Positions 34,757 through 43,606 are shown, numbered from the stretch's first letter. The stretch is 64,000 nt of DNA from JBBDIP01 sp050260675 (GCA_050260675.1 JBLNCN010000010.1:248001-312000); one strand, 5' to 3'. Notes: generated from the sequence alone by a model not told the origin. Numbers and translations are program-made.

Positions 34757-34806
34757 GCGGCATCATCCCTCGACTGTAGAGGTAGCGGATGCTTTTCCAC
34801 AGACTG

Positions 34807-34840
34807 TTGCCAAGTTCATATATAAACATATAATTATATG
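34807..34840 (+). promoter_or_regulatory. Promoter and ArsR-type operator of the second arsenic unit
   Basis: TTGCCA (34807-34812), a 16-base spacer and TATAAT (34829-34834) form a good promoter. The -10 box lies inside a perfect 14-bp palindrome, CATATAATTATATG (34827-34840), so repressor binding would block it. The half-site CATATA also occurs in the operator of the first ars operon (1207-1228). Confidence 0.75.
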
Positions 34841-34855
34841 GTGAGGTGAACCTAG

Positions 34856-35170
34856 ATGGACCTAGCGAAAGTGGCGGCCGCCCTCGCTGATCCTGTGCGC
34901 ATCTCGATCATTCGACTCTTGGCCAACCCCCCGGAGCAACCTGCATGTTCCCCGCCAGATGGTATTGCTGCCGATGGAGTCTGCGTATGCGAGTTCTCGC
35001 AGCACCTGCGAATATCGCAGCCCCGCGCATCTTACCATCTGAGGATCCTGAAGGAGGCGGGGCTGGTAACCGAGAGGCCTAAAGGAAAGTGGACCTATTA
35101 CGCCATCGAACCCGATCAGATTGTCGATCTCTGCCGCTGTCTGAAGATGGCGGCGGGCGTCCGAGAGTGA
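34856..35170 (+). CDS. arsR: ArsR-family arsenic repressor (second)
   Basis: A 104-residue winged-helix protein. The As(III)-binding CVCEF motif sits in the DNA-recognition region; SQPRASYHLRILKEAGLV and KWTYYAI complete the fold. A further CRC pair occurs near the C-terminus. It is expected to repress itself and the downstream arsenite methyltransferase from the palindrome at 34827-34840. The following gene starts 15 bases after its stop. Confidence 0.92.
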   Translation: MDLAKVAAALADPVRISIIRLLANPPEQPACSPPDGIAADGVCVCEFSQHLRISQPRASYHLRILKEAGLVTERPKGKWTYYAIEPDQIVDLCRCLKMAAGVRE

Positions 35171-35184
35171 GGAGGAGGAAGGGT

Positions 35185-36405
35185 ATGAACGACAACGTTA
35201 AAGCGAACGACGCCGGCTCCTTGGGAAGCAACGGGGCTGCAGGGACTAGCGACCTCCGGTCGGCAGTTAGGGACCATTATGCGATCAGGGCCACAAGCGA
35301 TATTGTCGAGATCGGACATCATGGGCCGGAACAGCTCAACGGACCTGCTGAGCTTGCGGGTCCCATTCTCGGCTGCGGAAATCCTCTGGATAGAGCCAAT
35401 CTCAAACCGGGCGAGGACGTGCTGGATTTGGGGTCCGGAGCCGGGCGGGAGGTCATCGAGGCGGCGTCCCGGATCGTCCCTAACGGCGTGGCATACGGCC
35501 TGGACATGACCGACGAGATGCTGGCCATCGCCCAGGAGAACCGGCGCCGCGCAGGCGCGTTCAACTCCGTCTTCATAAAAGGAACCATCGAGAACATGCC
35601 TCTGCCCGATGCGAGCGTGGACGTCATAATCTCCAACTGCGTTATCAATCTCTCCCAGGACAAGCCGAGGGTAATGAGAGAGATGATGCGTGTTCTGCGC
35701 CCCGGAGGACGGCTAGCCATATCCGACACCGTTGCCGATAGGCCGGTTTCCGAGGAGGCCAAGAACAACGAAGAGCTGTGGTGTGCGTGTATCTCCGGGG
35801 CTCCGCAGCCGGAGGAGTACCGTCAGCTGCTGGTTGAGGCGGGTTTTGTTGACGTTGAGGTCGATGTAGCCGGGTGGGATGACGGGGACAAAGAGGGGCG
35901 CGGTTTTCGAGTCGGAAGCGCTTTCATCTCCGGGTTCAAGCCCGTTCAGAAGCCGGGTACGACGAGGATTGAGCCAGCCACCCAGGCTGACATGGCTGAA
36001 GTCTTTGCTCTCCTCGAAAGCGAGGGCCTACCCACGGACGATCTGGCTGAAGGGACCTGCAACCTCATCGTCCTGAGGGAAAAGGATGGGCGAATCTCGG
36101 GAGTAGGAGGAATCGAGTTCCATGGGAATCAGGCCCTCCTTCGCTCTTTGTGCGTGAGGCCGGATTTTCGCGGCAGGGGCATTGGCACGCGTCTGACAGC
36201 GGCTCTCATCAGGATGGCCAGGGCTCAGGGCTGCAAGGAGGCATACATCCTGACCGAGACCGCTCCGGACTTTGCGCGGAAGCGGGGGTTTACCGTCGTT
36301 AGCAGAGATCAGGTGAAGGGACCGGTGACGAAGTCGTCGCAGTTCAGGGCCGCATGTCCGAATACTGCCACTGTGCTGAGGATGAACCTGGCATACTGCT
36401 GCTGA
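35185..36405 (+). CDS. arsM: Arsenite methyltransferase fused to ArsN2-like acetyltransferase
   Basis: A 406-residue fusion. Residues 1-255 are ArsM: motif I LDLGSGAGREV, and cysteines C64, C152 (SNCVINLS) and C200/C202 (LWCACISGA) match the As(III)-binding set. Residues 261-405 are a GNAT domain with LCVRPDFRGRGIGTRL and YILTETAPDFARKRGF, the pattern of ArsN2 proteins found in arsenic islands. Known role of ArsM: SAM-dependent methylation of As(III) to mono-, di- and trimethylarsenicals. ATG 35185 has GGAGGAGGAAGGG upstream. The role of the acetyltransferase half is not established. Confidence 0.9.
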   Translation: MNDNVKANDAGSLGSNGAAGTSDLRSAVRDHYAIRATSDIVEIGHHGPEQLNGPAELAGPILGCGNPLDRANLKPGEDVLDLGSGAGREVIEAASRIVPNGVAYGLDMTDEMLAIAQENRRRAGAFNSVFIKGTIENMPLPDASVDVIISNCVINLSQDKPRVMREMMRVLRPGGRLAISDTVADRPVSEEAKNNEELWCACISGAPQPEEYRQLLVEAGFVDVEVDVAGWDDGDKEGRGFRVGSAFISGFKPVQKPGTTRIEPATQADMAEVFALLESEGLPTDDLAEGTCNLIVLREKDGRISGVGGIEFHGNQALLRSLCVRPDFRGRGIGTRLTAALIRMARAQGCKEAYILTETAPDFARKRGFTVVSRDQVKGPVTKSSQFRAACPNTATVLRMNLAYCC

Positions 36406-36475
36406 CGTCTTGACCGCGGGAATCTGTTGGCATAAGGTTTCGGCAGATACCAGCGTCCAAGGAGCGTAAGGCCAG

Positions 36476-37420
36476 ATGAAGATACTCAATACCCGTGCAT
36501 GGGATGATTTTGAGAAGACGGCCATTTCCGGCGTAGTCCGGGACGTCACATTCCTTGAGCCGGGGACCGACGGAAAGATGGAAGACCTAGTGAACCAAGC
36601 CGATGTGCTTTTTGGTTTCCCGTCAATCCCGATAGAGGCCATAGCCAAGTCCCCGACTCTCAGGCTGCTCCATGTCCCGTCCACCGGTGTAGACAAATAT
36701 GTGACGCCGGAGATGAGGGCTTCCCGTATCATCCTGACCAACAGCCGGGGTGTCCAGGCCAAGCCGGTGTCGGAGCACGCCGTGATGCTTATGCTGGCGC
36801 TGTCGTACAAGCTGCCGCAGCTCCAGCGGAACCAGGCTACACGCTCCTGGGAGAACGTAGGCGTCGAAAGGCTGGAAGGCCAGACAGCGGGGCTCCTGGG
36901 GTTGGGTGCGATTGGTGAGGAAATCGCTAGGAAGTGCAAGGCTTTCGATATGCGGGTCATCGGGACTCGCAGGGATGCTTCAGTCGTCCCGCCTAATGTG
37001 GATGAGGTGTTCGACCCAAAGGACACCAACGAGGTGCTCCGGCAATCCGACTTTGTGCTCTGCTCGCTTCCCCTCACCCTGGAAACGGAGCGGTTCATGG
37101 ACTACGGCCGGTTCTGCGCGATGAAGTCCACTGCCTATTTTGTGAACGTTGGGCGCGGGCCGGTCGTGGTCGAGGAAGATCTGATTCGTGCCCTGAGAGA
37201 GGGCCGGTTCAAGGGTGCCGGGCTGGATGTGTTCGAGACGGAGCCTCTGCCCAAGGAAAGCCCGCTATGGGGAATGGAGAACGTGATCGTCACTCCCCAC
37301 GCCGCAGGCAACGCCAAGGCCAACCGCCAAAAGGTCCTTGCCATCCTGGTTGAGAACCTCCGGCGCATGCAGGCAGGTCTGCCGCTTGTCAACGTCGTGG
37401 ACATGACACTGGGCTACTAA
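36476..37420 (+). CDS. D-2-hydroxyacid dehydrogenase, NAD-binding
   Basis: A 314-residue D-isomer-specific 2-hydroxyacid dehydrogenase. The NAD site is AGLLGLGAIGEEIARKCKAF (about 138-157). Catalytic Arg lies in VNVGRGPVVVEE, the Glu follows in LDVFETEPLP, and the His is in VTPHAAGN. The substrate (glycerate, phosphoglycerate, hydroxyisocaproate or another) cannot be told. The gene begins a rightward run of metabolic genes reaching 45.4 kb. Confidence 0.88.
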   Translation: MKILNTRAWDDFEKTAISGVVRDVTFLEPGTDGKMEDLVNQADVLFGFPSIPIEAIAKSPTLRLLHVPSTGVDKYVTPEMRASRIILTNSRGVQAKPVSEHAVMLMLALSYKLPQLQRNQATRSWENVGVERLEGQTAGLLGLGAIGEEIARKCKAFDMRVIGTRRDASVVPPNVDEVFDPKDTNEVLRQSDFVLCSLPLTLETERFMDYGRFCAMKSTAYFVNVGRGPVVVEEDLIRALREGRFKGAGLDVFETEPLPKESPLWGMENVIVTPHAAGNAKANRQKVLAILVENLRRMQAGLPLVNVVDMTLGY

Positions 37421-37514
37421 CCGTCTACTAGGCCGGCCCCGCGCCAGCCCTGAAGGGGAACCAGGTTCCGCCCTGGAAATACCAGTGCAGGGAACCAGGA
37501 TGGGAGGTGACGCT

Positions 37515-38624
37515 GTGGCTCCAATGGAGTTCCGTTATCTCGGCGATTCCACCCTCAGAGTCTCAGCCCTATCTCTCGGTTGCCGGGGGTTCGGAAGGCG
37601 GGGCATCTCCGCGGAAGTATGCAAGACTGTCGTCGGAACGGCCCTTGACCTTGGGATCAACTTCTTCGATACGGCAGACGTCTATGGTGATGGCCAATCT
37701 GAGGAATATCTCGCCGGAGCGCTCGCGCGTCAACCCCGTGACTCATACGTGATCGCCACCAAAGGCGGATCGGAGAGGCCTGGCCCCGGAATGGAGCGCC
37801 AGAACGGAGACCCGGCTTACCTCCGCAAGTCTCTGGAAGCCAGCCTCCGGCGCCTCAGCACCGACTACATAGACCTCTACCAGCTTCATAACCCGGACCC
37901 CGCAGTCCCGATTCAGGAGACCGCGGGAGCCTTCGCCAAGTTTATTGAGGAAGGCAAAATACGTTACGCAGGCGTAAGCAATATGGATAAGCAGGAGCTG
38001 TCTGAGTGGCTCCAGGTTGTGCCCGGCACGGTCTCCATCCAGCTCTCCTGCTCGCTTCTTGACCGGACGAGGGCCGACGCCATGTTTCCTCACGGCCATG
38101 ACCCGAAGCTGTCGCTCATCCCCTGGTCTCCGCTTTTCGACGGGTTTCTGGTGAACCCGCCACCCTTGGAGCCGGAGAGGCGAACCGGTTTTTTCTCGAT
38201 GTTGCCCATGGACTTCATGGAGAAGGCGCACAAGGTCTGCTCCTTGATACGCGCGATGGCTGCTGATTACTGGACCAAGCCCTCGGCAATTGCCCTATCG
38301 TGGGTGCTGCGCCGCCTTGAAGTGGCCACGGTGCCGGTCGGGACGACAAGCCCGATACACCTCAAGGAGAATGCCCGGGCGCTTGAGGTAGACATATCGA
38401 ATAGGGACCTTCAGCAGCTTGATGAGGCTTCACTGGCAGTGCCACCACCGGAGATCCTGCGCATCATGGAGGTGACAGGCGTTCTGGACGGAGGGCGTGT
38501 CGCAGTATTGCCGGTCGGCCTCAAGGTCAAGATCCCCGGTAGGGTGAGGCCCAAAGAGCGTATCGAGGTAAACCTTTGGGATGGCCGGGTCTACGCGTTT
38601 CCGGGCCAGGACCGGCCCAGCTGA
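37515..38624 (+). CDS. Aldo/keto reductase with C-terminal extension
   Basis: About 369 residues. The AKR barrel starts MEFRYLGDSTLRVSALSLGCRGFG; FFDTADVYGDGQSEEYLAGAL includes the catalytic Asp and Tyr, the Lys lies in VIATKGG and the His in LYQLHNPD. VPVGTTSPIHLKENARALEVDIS binds NADP. After the barrel about 55 residues continue (GGRVAVLPVGLKVKIPGRVRP) that are not part of the standard fold. GTG 37515 is chosen because GGGAGGTGA lies four bases upstream; ATG 37524 is also possible. Substrate unknown. Confidence 0.86.
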   Translation: MAPMEFRYLGDSTLRVSALSLGCRGFGRRGISAEVCKTVVGTALDLGINFFDTADVYGDGQSEEYLAGALARQPRDSYVIATKGGSERPGPGMERQNGDPAYLRKSLEASLRRLSTDYIDLYQLHNPDPAVPIQETAGAFAKFIEEGKIRYAGVSNMDKQELSEWLQVVPGTVSIQLSCSLLDRTRADAMFPHGHDPKLSLIPWSPLFDGFLVNPPPLEPERRTGFFSMLPMDFMEKAHKVCSLIRAMAADYWTKPSAIALSWVLRRLEVATVPVGTTSPIHLKENARALEVDISNRDLQQLDEASLAVPPPEILRIMEVTGVLDGGRVAVLPVGLKVKIPGRVRPKERIEVNLWDGRVYAFPGQDRPS

Positions 38625-38640
38625 TACTGGAGGGGTTAGC

Positions 38641-39810
38641 GTGGAATCACTTAGAGCATTCGTCTCAGATGAACGCATACTGCAGCTGCTGTCCGACCTT
38701 ATCAGGATCGACTCCGTGAACCCAAGCCTGGTGCCTGGGGGAAGGGGAGAAGTCGAGATCGCCCACCGCTTGGGCGAGTACATGCAGGGCATTGGGCTAG
38801 AGGTCAGGTATCAGGAGTTCTTGCCGGGCAGGCCCAATGTGATCGGTATCCTGAAAGGCACCGGTGGAGGAAAGAGCGTCATGCTTAACGGCCACATCGA
38901 TACGGTGAACACTGCCGGGATGGATATCGACCCCCTCTATCCAAGGTTTGAAGACGGTAAGGTCTACGGCCGCGGCAGCTTCGATATGAAGGGCGGAGTG
39001 GCCGCAATGGTAGAGGCCGTGGCGGCCATCGCCGGCTCGGGCCGGAGGCTTCGCGGAGACGTTATCGTTACAGGTGTAGGCGATGAGGAATACGCTAGCG
39101 CTGGGACGGAAGCAATCGTGCGGGAGTACAAGGCCGACGCAGCTATCAACTGCGAACCTACGGGCCTCGACCTTGTCCTCGCCCACAAGGGATTTGCCTG
39201 GATGCGCACCACCGTGGAAGGCAAAGCCGCCCACGGCTCTCTGCCTTGGGAGGGTGTTGACGCCATCACCAAAGCGGCGCGCTTCCTGGTCGAACTTGAA
39301 AAGATGGCTTCCGAGGAGTTCCCCAAGAGGACTCATCCGCTGGTCGGGTCCGGCTCGGTTCACGCCTCACTGATAAGCGGCGGCGCCGAGCTCTCGACAT
39401 ACCCATCCAAGTGTGTGGTCGAGCTGGAACGCAGGACGATCCCCGGTGAGGACAGGGACACCGTTGTCCGGGAGATGGAAGCGCTGCTGGGGCGGATTTC
39501 CGCTGCAGATCCGCAGTTCAGGGCCCGAAACGAGGTCTTCTTCTACCGGCCGTCCTTCGAGGTTTCACCCAAAGAACCAATCGTGCAGGCGCTGCAGAAG
39601 GCCTGCGTGGAGGTTTTCGGACAAGAGCCTGCTCACTCAGGCACCAGTCCGTGGCTTGACTCGGCCATACTGAAAGACGCCGGCATTCCGACAGCGGTCT
39701 TCGGGCCGTTGGGCGGTGGAGCGCACAGCGCCGTGGAATGGGTGGATTTCCGGTCGGTCGTGGATACCGCCAGAGTCCTCTACCAGGCTATAGCCAACTT
39801 CTGCGGCTAG
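38641..39810 (+). CDS. M20-family metallopeptidase/deacylase (ArgE/DapE type)
   Basis: A 389-residue dinuclear zinc hydrolase. LNGHIDTVN supplies the first His-Asp, GRGSFDMKGG the bridging Asp, VGDEEYASAGT the catalytic Glu-Glu, NCEPTGLD the next ligand and FGPLGGGAHSAVEWV the last His. It belongs with ArgE/DapE/ACY1-like enzymes that cleave N-acyl amino acids or dipeptides. It starts at GTG 38641 with GGAGGGG five bases upstream. The exact substrate is undetermined. Confidence 0.9.
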   Translation: MESLRAFVSDERILQLLSDLIRIDSVNPSLVPGGRGEVEIAHRLGEYMQGIGLEVRYQEFLPGRPNVIGILKGTGGGKSVMLNGHIDTVNTAGMDIDPLYPRFEDGKVYGRGSFDMKGGVAAMVEAVAAIAGSGRRLRGDVIVTGVGDEEYASAGTEAIVREYKADAAINCEPTGLDLVLAHKGFAWMRTTVEGKAAHGSLPWEGVDAITKAARFLVELEKMASEEFPKRTHPLVGSGSVHASLISGGAELSTYPSKCVVELERRTIPGEDRDTVVREMEALLGRISAADPQFRARNEVFFYRPSFEVSPKEPIVQALQKACVEVFGQEPAHSGTSPWLDSAILKDAGIPTAVFGPLGGGAHSAVEWVDFRSVVDTARVLYQAIANFCG

Positions 39811-39819
39811 GAGAGTCCG

Positions 39820-40197
39820 ATGAACAGAATCGGGATCGACGTTGTTCCCGTGAGTCGAATAAGGACGAGCCTTGAGCGCCGCCAGGACGCGTATTTCGCC
39901 AAGCTGCTTACTCCCCGCGAAGCCGAGTACTGCGCGGGGGTGCGGATGATCGAGCGCGTCGCCGGGCGCGTCGCCGCCAAGGAAGCAGTCATGAAGGTCA
40001 TAGGCCAAGGTTGGCCGGCTGTCGGCTGGACTGACATTGAAGTGTTGCCAGGCCCCGCTGGCCGGCCGGTCGTCTGCCTTACGGGAAGAGCGCTGGAGCA
40101 TGCGCAGGTCGTGGGGCTCGAAGATATCGACGTATCCATCACTCACGACGGGGATCTGGCTATCGCCGCGGCGCTGGGCTCCCTGAGGGGGAAGTAG
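39820..40197 (+). CDS. acpS: Holo-[acyl-carrier-protein] synthase
   Basis: A 125-residue phosphopantetheinyl transferase. IGIDVVPVSRIRTSLERR is the N-terminal signature with the Mg-binding Asp, and GRVAAKEAVMKVIG carries the second (Glu-Lys) motif. Reaction: transfers 4'-phosphopantetheine from CoA to apo-ACP. It is one base from the NAD(P)H-hydrate repair gene, and the following antitoxin-toxin pair preserves an arrangement also seen in Bacilli (acpS ... ndoAI-ndoA). Confidence 0.93.
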   Translation: MNRIGIDVVPVSRIRTSLERRQDAYFAKLLTPREAEYCAGVRMIERVAGRVAAKEAVMKVIGQGWPAVGWTDIEVLPGPAGRPVVCLTGRALEHAQVVGLEDIDVSITHDGDLAIAAALGSLRGK

Positions 40198-40198
40198 G

Positions 40199-41878
40199 AT
40201 GTATCTGGTTAGCGGCAGCGAGATGCGGGAGATAGACGCAAAAGCACAAGACATGGGGCTTTCAGCCATGATCCTCATGGAGAACGCCGGGAGAGCGTTG
40301 GCTGCGGAGGCAGCGGCTTTCCTTGGGCCTCTCCTCCCGGGCGGCGCTGCGGACCGGACCCGGGAGATTCCCAAAGCTCTGGTGTTCGTCGGACCCGGGC
40401 AAAACGGCGGCGACGGCTTCTGCGCGGCCAGGCACCTCTCTTCCATGGGGTACCCTGTCAAGGTGCTCTTCTTCGGGGAACCCTCGAGGCTGCCGCCTGA
40501 GGCCAGGGCCAACTACGATGCTCTGGTGTCGTACCCGGTGGAGATCCTAGAGTGGCTGGACACGACCGCCGGCTTGGCGGCGGAAGGGCACGAGGTGCAT
40601 GAGGAACATGAGGAGCATGCGGAACGCGAGGAGCATGCAGGCGGAGGCGCATGGTGGCCTGACTGGGCAGATGGCCCAGTAGGTGTAGCGATCGATGCCT
40701 TGCTGGGTACCGGGCAGAAAGGTGATCCCAAGCCACCCATCGACGCCGCGGTCCGCATCGTAAACAGCCTGCATCGAAGGGGTATCCCGGTTGTCGCCTG
40801 TGACGTTCCCACGGGTGTCGACGCCAATACCGGCAGGCTCTACGAGCCCGCGGTTTTGGCCGACGCCACAGTGACTATGGGACTTCCGAAGATCGGGCTT
40901 TACTCCTACCCGGGAAGGGCTAATGCAGGGCGGATCGTGACGGACAGTCTGGGGCTTCCTCCCGCGCTGACGGAGGCGCCTTCGGCAGTCAGAGCCGTGT
41001 TCATTGAAGATGCCCGTCAGGTCATGCCTTCGCGAGGATCGGACCACCACAAGGGAATGTCAGGCCACGTCACTGTCGTTGCCGGCTCCGTGGGCATGGC
41101 CGGGGCAGCAGCTTTGTGCGCAAAAGCGACACTCAGGGCCGGCGCCGGAACCGTGACACTGCTGTGTCCGGAAGGCATTTACGAGGCTTGCGCTCCCATG
41201 GTCCCGGAGGTCATGGTCTTGCCGTGTATCCCAGGGTCTCACCTGCGTTTCGACGGGGCGGCTTTGGAAGTGGTCGCGGGTTTCCTGCCCCGTTCTTCCT
41301 GTTTGGTGATAGGCCCCGGAATCGGGAGGGACGGCGGTCAGGAGAGGTTTCTGGAAGGCCTCCTTCCTTTGGTCGTACAATCCGGCGTACCCTGCCTCAT
41401 CGACGCCGACGGCCTGTATGCGCTCTCTCGGCTGGGCGGCCTCTCATATCTCGCGAGATACGAGGGCAAGTTTATCCTGACTCCGCACCCCGGAGAGCTG
41501 GCGGTCCTCACCGGCGCCGCTACCCGCGAGATAGGGCTCGATAGGCCGGGGCACGCCCTTCGTGCCGCGATGGGTTCAAAAAGCGTCGTATGCCTGAAGG
41601 GTGCGGGGACATGCGTGGCGAACTCATCGGGAGACCTACGCGTCAACACATCGGGAGATCCCGCGATGGCCACCGCCGGTTCCGGAGACGTACTAGCGGG
41701 GGTAGTCGCGGCGCTGGTTTCCCAGGGCCTGTCAACGTTCGATGCATCTTGGCTCGGCGTCTTTTGGCACGGGCTTGCCGGTGAGCTGGCAAGGCGCAAG
41801 TTCGGGTCGTACGGAGCGATAGCAGGTGATCTCTGCGACTCCCTTCCGGAGGCGCGTCATGCAATCGAGGGGAGATGA
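40199..41878 (+). CDS. nnr: Bifunctional NAD(P)H-hydrate epimerase/dehydratase with His/Glu-rich insert
   Basis: A 559-residue bifunctional metabolite-repair enzyme. N-terminal epimerase (YjeF_N): VGPGQNGGDGFCAARHL and ACDVPTGVDANTG. C-terminal ADP-dependent dehydratase (ribokinase-like): HKGMSGHVTVVAGSVGMAGAA, LTPHPGELAVLTG and GSGDVLAGVVAAL. Together they restore damaged NAD(P)HX to NAD(P)H. Residues about 131-146 form an unusual run of His and Glu (repeats of HEEH, five histidines), encoded by a small internal DNA repeat at 40589-40636. It lies in a loop of the epimerase domain and may bind metal or be neutral. Confidence 0.93.
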   Translation: MYLVSGSEMREIDAKAQDMGLSAMILMENAGRALAAEAAAFLGPLLPGGAADRTREIPKALVFVGPGQNGGDGFCAARHLSSMGYPVKVLFFGEPSRLPPEARANYDALVSYPVEILEWLDTTAGLAAEGHEVHEEHEEHAEREEHAGGGAWWPDWADGPVGVAIDALLGTGQKGDPKPPIDAAVRIVNSLHRRGIPVVACDVPTGVDANTGRLYEPAVLADATVTMGLPKIGLYSYPGRANAGRIVTDSLGLPPALTEAPSAVRAVFIEDARQVMPSRGSDHHKGMSGHVTVVAGSVGMAGAAALCAKATLRAGAGTVTLLCPEGIYEACAPMVPEVMVLPCIPGSHLRFDGAALEVVAGFLPRSSCLVIGPGIGRDGGQERFLEGLLPLVVQSGVPCLIDADGLYALSRLGGLSYLARYEGKFILTPHPGELAVLTGAATREIGLDRPGHALRAAMGSKSVVCLKGAGTCVANSSGDLRVNTSGDPAMATAGSGDVLAGVVAALVSQGLSTFDASWLGVFWHGLAGELARRKFGSYGAIAGDLCDSLPEARHAIEGR

Positions 41879-42197
41879 GGGGCCCGGACTGCGGGCCAAA
41901 GAGGTGCCCAGGTTGAAGAGAGTTACCGTTACCTTGAGCGAAGACACTCTGTCCTACATGGAGTGCCTTCAGGCAGAAACCAACAGGCATCGGTCCGATC
42001 TCATCCGCGAGGCCTGCTACCTCTACATTGAGGAGCGGCGCCGGGCCAGCCTTCGCGAGAAGATGAAGGCCGGCTATCAAGAAATGGCCGAGATCAACCG
42101 TCTCCTGGCGGAGGAGCTGGCGTCAGACTTCGATTGCGTCCCGAGGGCGCTGTCGGCGGGAGACTACCACAGCATGGATCCCTGGAGGAAGGCCTGA
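41859..42197 (+). CDS. Ribbon-helix-helix antitoxin of MazF-type toxin
   Basis: A 112-residue protein. RVTVTLSEDTLSYMECLQAETNRHRSDLIREACYLYI is a CopG-type ribbon-helix-helix domain (about residues 25-62), then a charged helical tail that would occupy the MazF groove. Start ATG 41859 has GGAGG six bases upstream and overlaps the nnr stop by 20 bases. The toxin gene begins directly after its stop codon. Equivalent to NdoAI/EndoAI of Bacillus. Confidence 0.85.
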   Translation: MQSRGDEGPGLRAKEVPRLKRVTVTLSEDTLSYMECLQAETNRHRSDLIREACYLYIEERRRASLREKMKAGYQEMAEINRLLAEELASDFDCVPRALSAGDYHSMDPWRKA

Positions 42198-42548
42198 TTG
42201 GATCCTGCAAGGGGAGACATCTACTTCGCCGACCTCTCTCCCGTCATTGGCTCTGAACAAGGCGGGTTTAGGCCGGTGTTGGTGATCCAGAACGATATCG
42301 GCAACAAGTACAGCCCCACGGTCATAGTCTCCGCGATAACCTCACAGATACAGAAAGCCCGGCTGCCAACTCACGTAGAACTACCGGCCCACCTGTCAGG
42401 ACTGGAGCGGGACTCGGTTGTTCTCGCCGAGCAGGTCCGGACCATAGATAAGAAGCGCCTTCGGAGACGCGTGTCACGTCTAGACGACGAGATAATGACC
42501 AAAGTCGATGAAGCGCTGGCCATTTCGGTCGGGCTCCGGCCCATATAA
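42198..42548 (+). CDS. mazF: MazF/NdoA-type endoribonuclease toxin
   Basis: A 116-residue MazF/PemK-family mRNA interferase. ARGDIYFADLSPVIGSEQGGFRPVLVIQND with the catalytic Arg, and the VVSAITSQIQKARLPTHVEL strand-turn (T-S-Q), are the typical catalytic segments. It starts at TTG 42198 immediately after the antitoxin stop, so it depends on translational coupling. Closest in pattern to Bacillus NdoA, which cuts U-ACAU sites; the specificity here is not known. Confidence 0.92.
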   Translation: MDPARGDIYFADLSPVIGSEQGGFRPVLVIQNDIGNKYSPTVIVSAITSQIQKARLPTHVELPAHLSGLERDSVVLAEQVRTIDKKRLRRRVSRLDDEIMTKVDEALAISVGLRPI

Positions 42549-42561
42549 GGGAGAGAGACGC

Positions 42562-43605
42562 ATGGACTTAGCAAGACTCGGCTTTGCCAGGGCGGACCTG
42601 GCGGTTCTTCCGACTCCTTACGAGGAAGTCCCCCGCTTTGCCAAGGCTCTCGGGACCGGCGCCCGCGTATTCCTGAAGCGGGACGATGCTACTGGTTTGG
42701 CCCTGGGCGGCAATAAGGCCCGGAAACTTGAGGTCCTGGTGGGAGACGCCGTTTCCAAAGGCTGCGATACCCTCATTACTTGCGGAGGACCCCAATCAAA
42801 CCACGCCCGCATGACGGCGGCCGCGGCCAGAAAGATGGGCCTGCATCCGGTGCTTGTGCTCGACGGGGCCGATCCGGGCGTTCGCCAGGGAAACCTCCTT
42901 CTCGACCACCTCCTGGGTGCCGACATCGTCTTCTCGGGAGAGCGGAGCTCAGGCGACATGCTTGAAGAGGTGGCAGCAAGTCTCAGGAGCGAGGGCAGAA
43001 AGCCCTATGTGATCCCCTTGGGCGGCTCAAACCCCCTTGGAGCAATCGGGTACATTTCCTGCGTGGAAGAGATCGTCCAGCAGCTCCGGCCTTTGGGCCT
43101 TGCTCCTACTGCGCTTTACGCCGCTACCGGGTCCTGCGGTACTCTGGCGGGGCTCATCCTCGGGAAGATAATCTTCGACGCTCCGTTCCGCATAATCGGA
43201 GAAGTAGTGAGCCCCAGCGCCGCCACCAAAGAAGAGAGGGCGGTTGCTCTCACACTTGAGACTGCGGAGATACTGAAGTCAAGGGCCTCGGGACAGCCGG
43301 AACTCCTCCGCAAGCTTTCGGCCGTGACTCCGCAATCGGTGAAGGCGGCCTTCGCTGTTTACGACGATCAGGTCGGAGAAGGGTACGGTATACCGACTCC
43401 CCAGTGCATCGAAGCCATCTCTCTCCTTGCCCGAAACGAAGGCGTGCTCACAGACCCCGTGTACACGGGCAAAGCTTTGGCCGGGATGGTCCAGGACCTC
43501 CGTCAAGGCAAATACGGACCCAAGGACGCGGTCATCTTCCTGCATACAGGAGGAGTCCCCGCAGACTTCGCATACAGAGAAGCTCTAACCAAAGGGAGGA
43601 ACTAG
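42562..43605 (+). CDS. D-cysteine desulfhydrase/ACC deaminase-family PLP enzyme
   Basis: A 347-residue fold-type-II PLP enzyme. LGGNKARKLE contains the Schiff-base Lys; GGPQSNHARMTAAAARKMG, PLGGSNPLGAIGYI and ATGSCGTLAGLILG bind the cofactor. Members of this family break down D-cysteine (to pyruvate, sulfide and ammonia), ACC, or D-amino acids such as D-serine. Start ATG 42562 lies behind GGGAGAGAG. It is directly followed by a class-I amidotransferase and a P1 peptidase, forming a tight catabolic block. Confidence 0.87.
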   Translation: MDLARLGFARADLAVLPTPYEEVPRFAKALGTGARVFLKRDDATGLALGGNKARKLEVLVGDAVSKGCDTLITCGGPQSNHARMTAAAARKMGLHPVLVLDGADPGVRQGNLLLDHLLGADIVFSGERSSGDMLEEVAASLRSEGRKPYVIPLGGSNPLGAIGYISCVEEIVQQLRPLGLAPTALYAATGSCGTLAGLILGKIIFDAPFRIIGEVVSPSAATKEERAVALTLETAEILKSRASGQPELLRKLSAVTPQSVKAAFAVYDDQVGEGYGIPTPQCIEAISLLARNEGVLTDPVYTGKALAGMVQDLRQGKYGPKDAVIFLHTGGVPADFAYREALTKGRN

Positions 43606-43606
43606 C

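Noticed and set aside
36028..37098. 356-aa minus-strand frame over arsM and the dehydrogenase
   Set aside because: Shadow frame: low-complexity Ser/Arg composition, opposite two well-supported genes.
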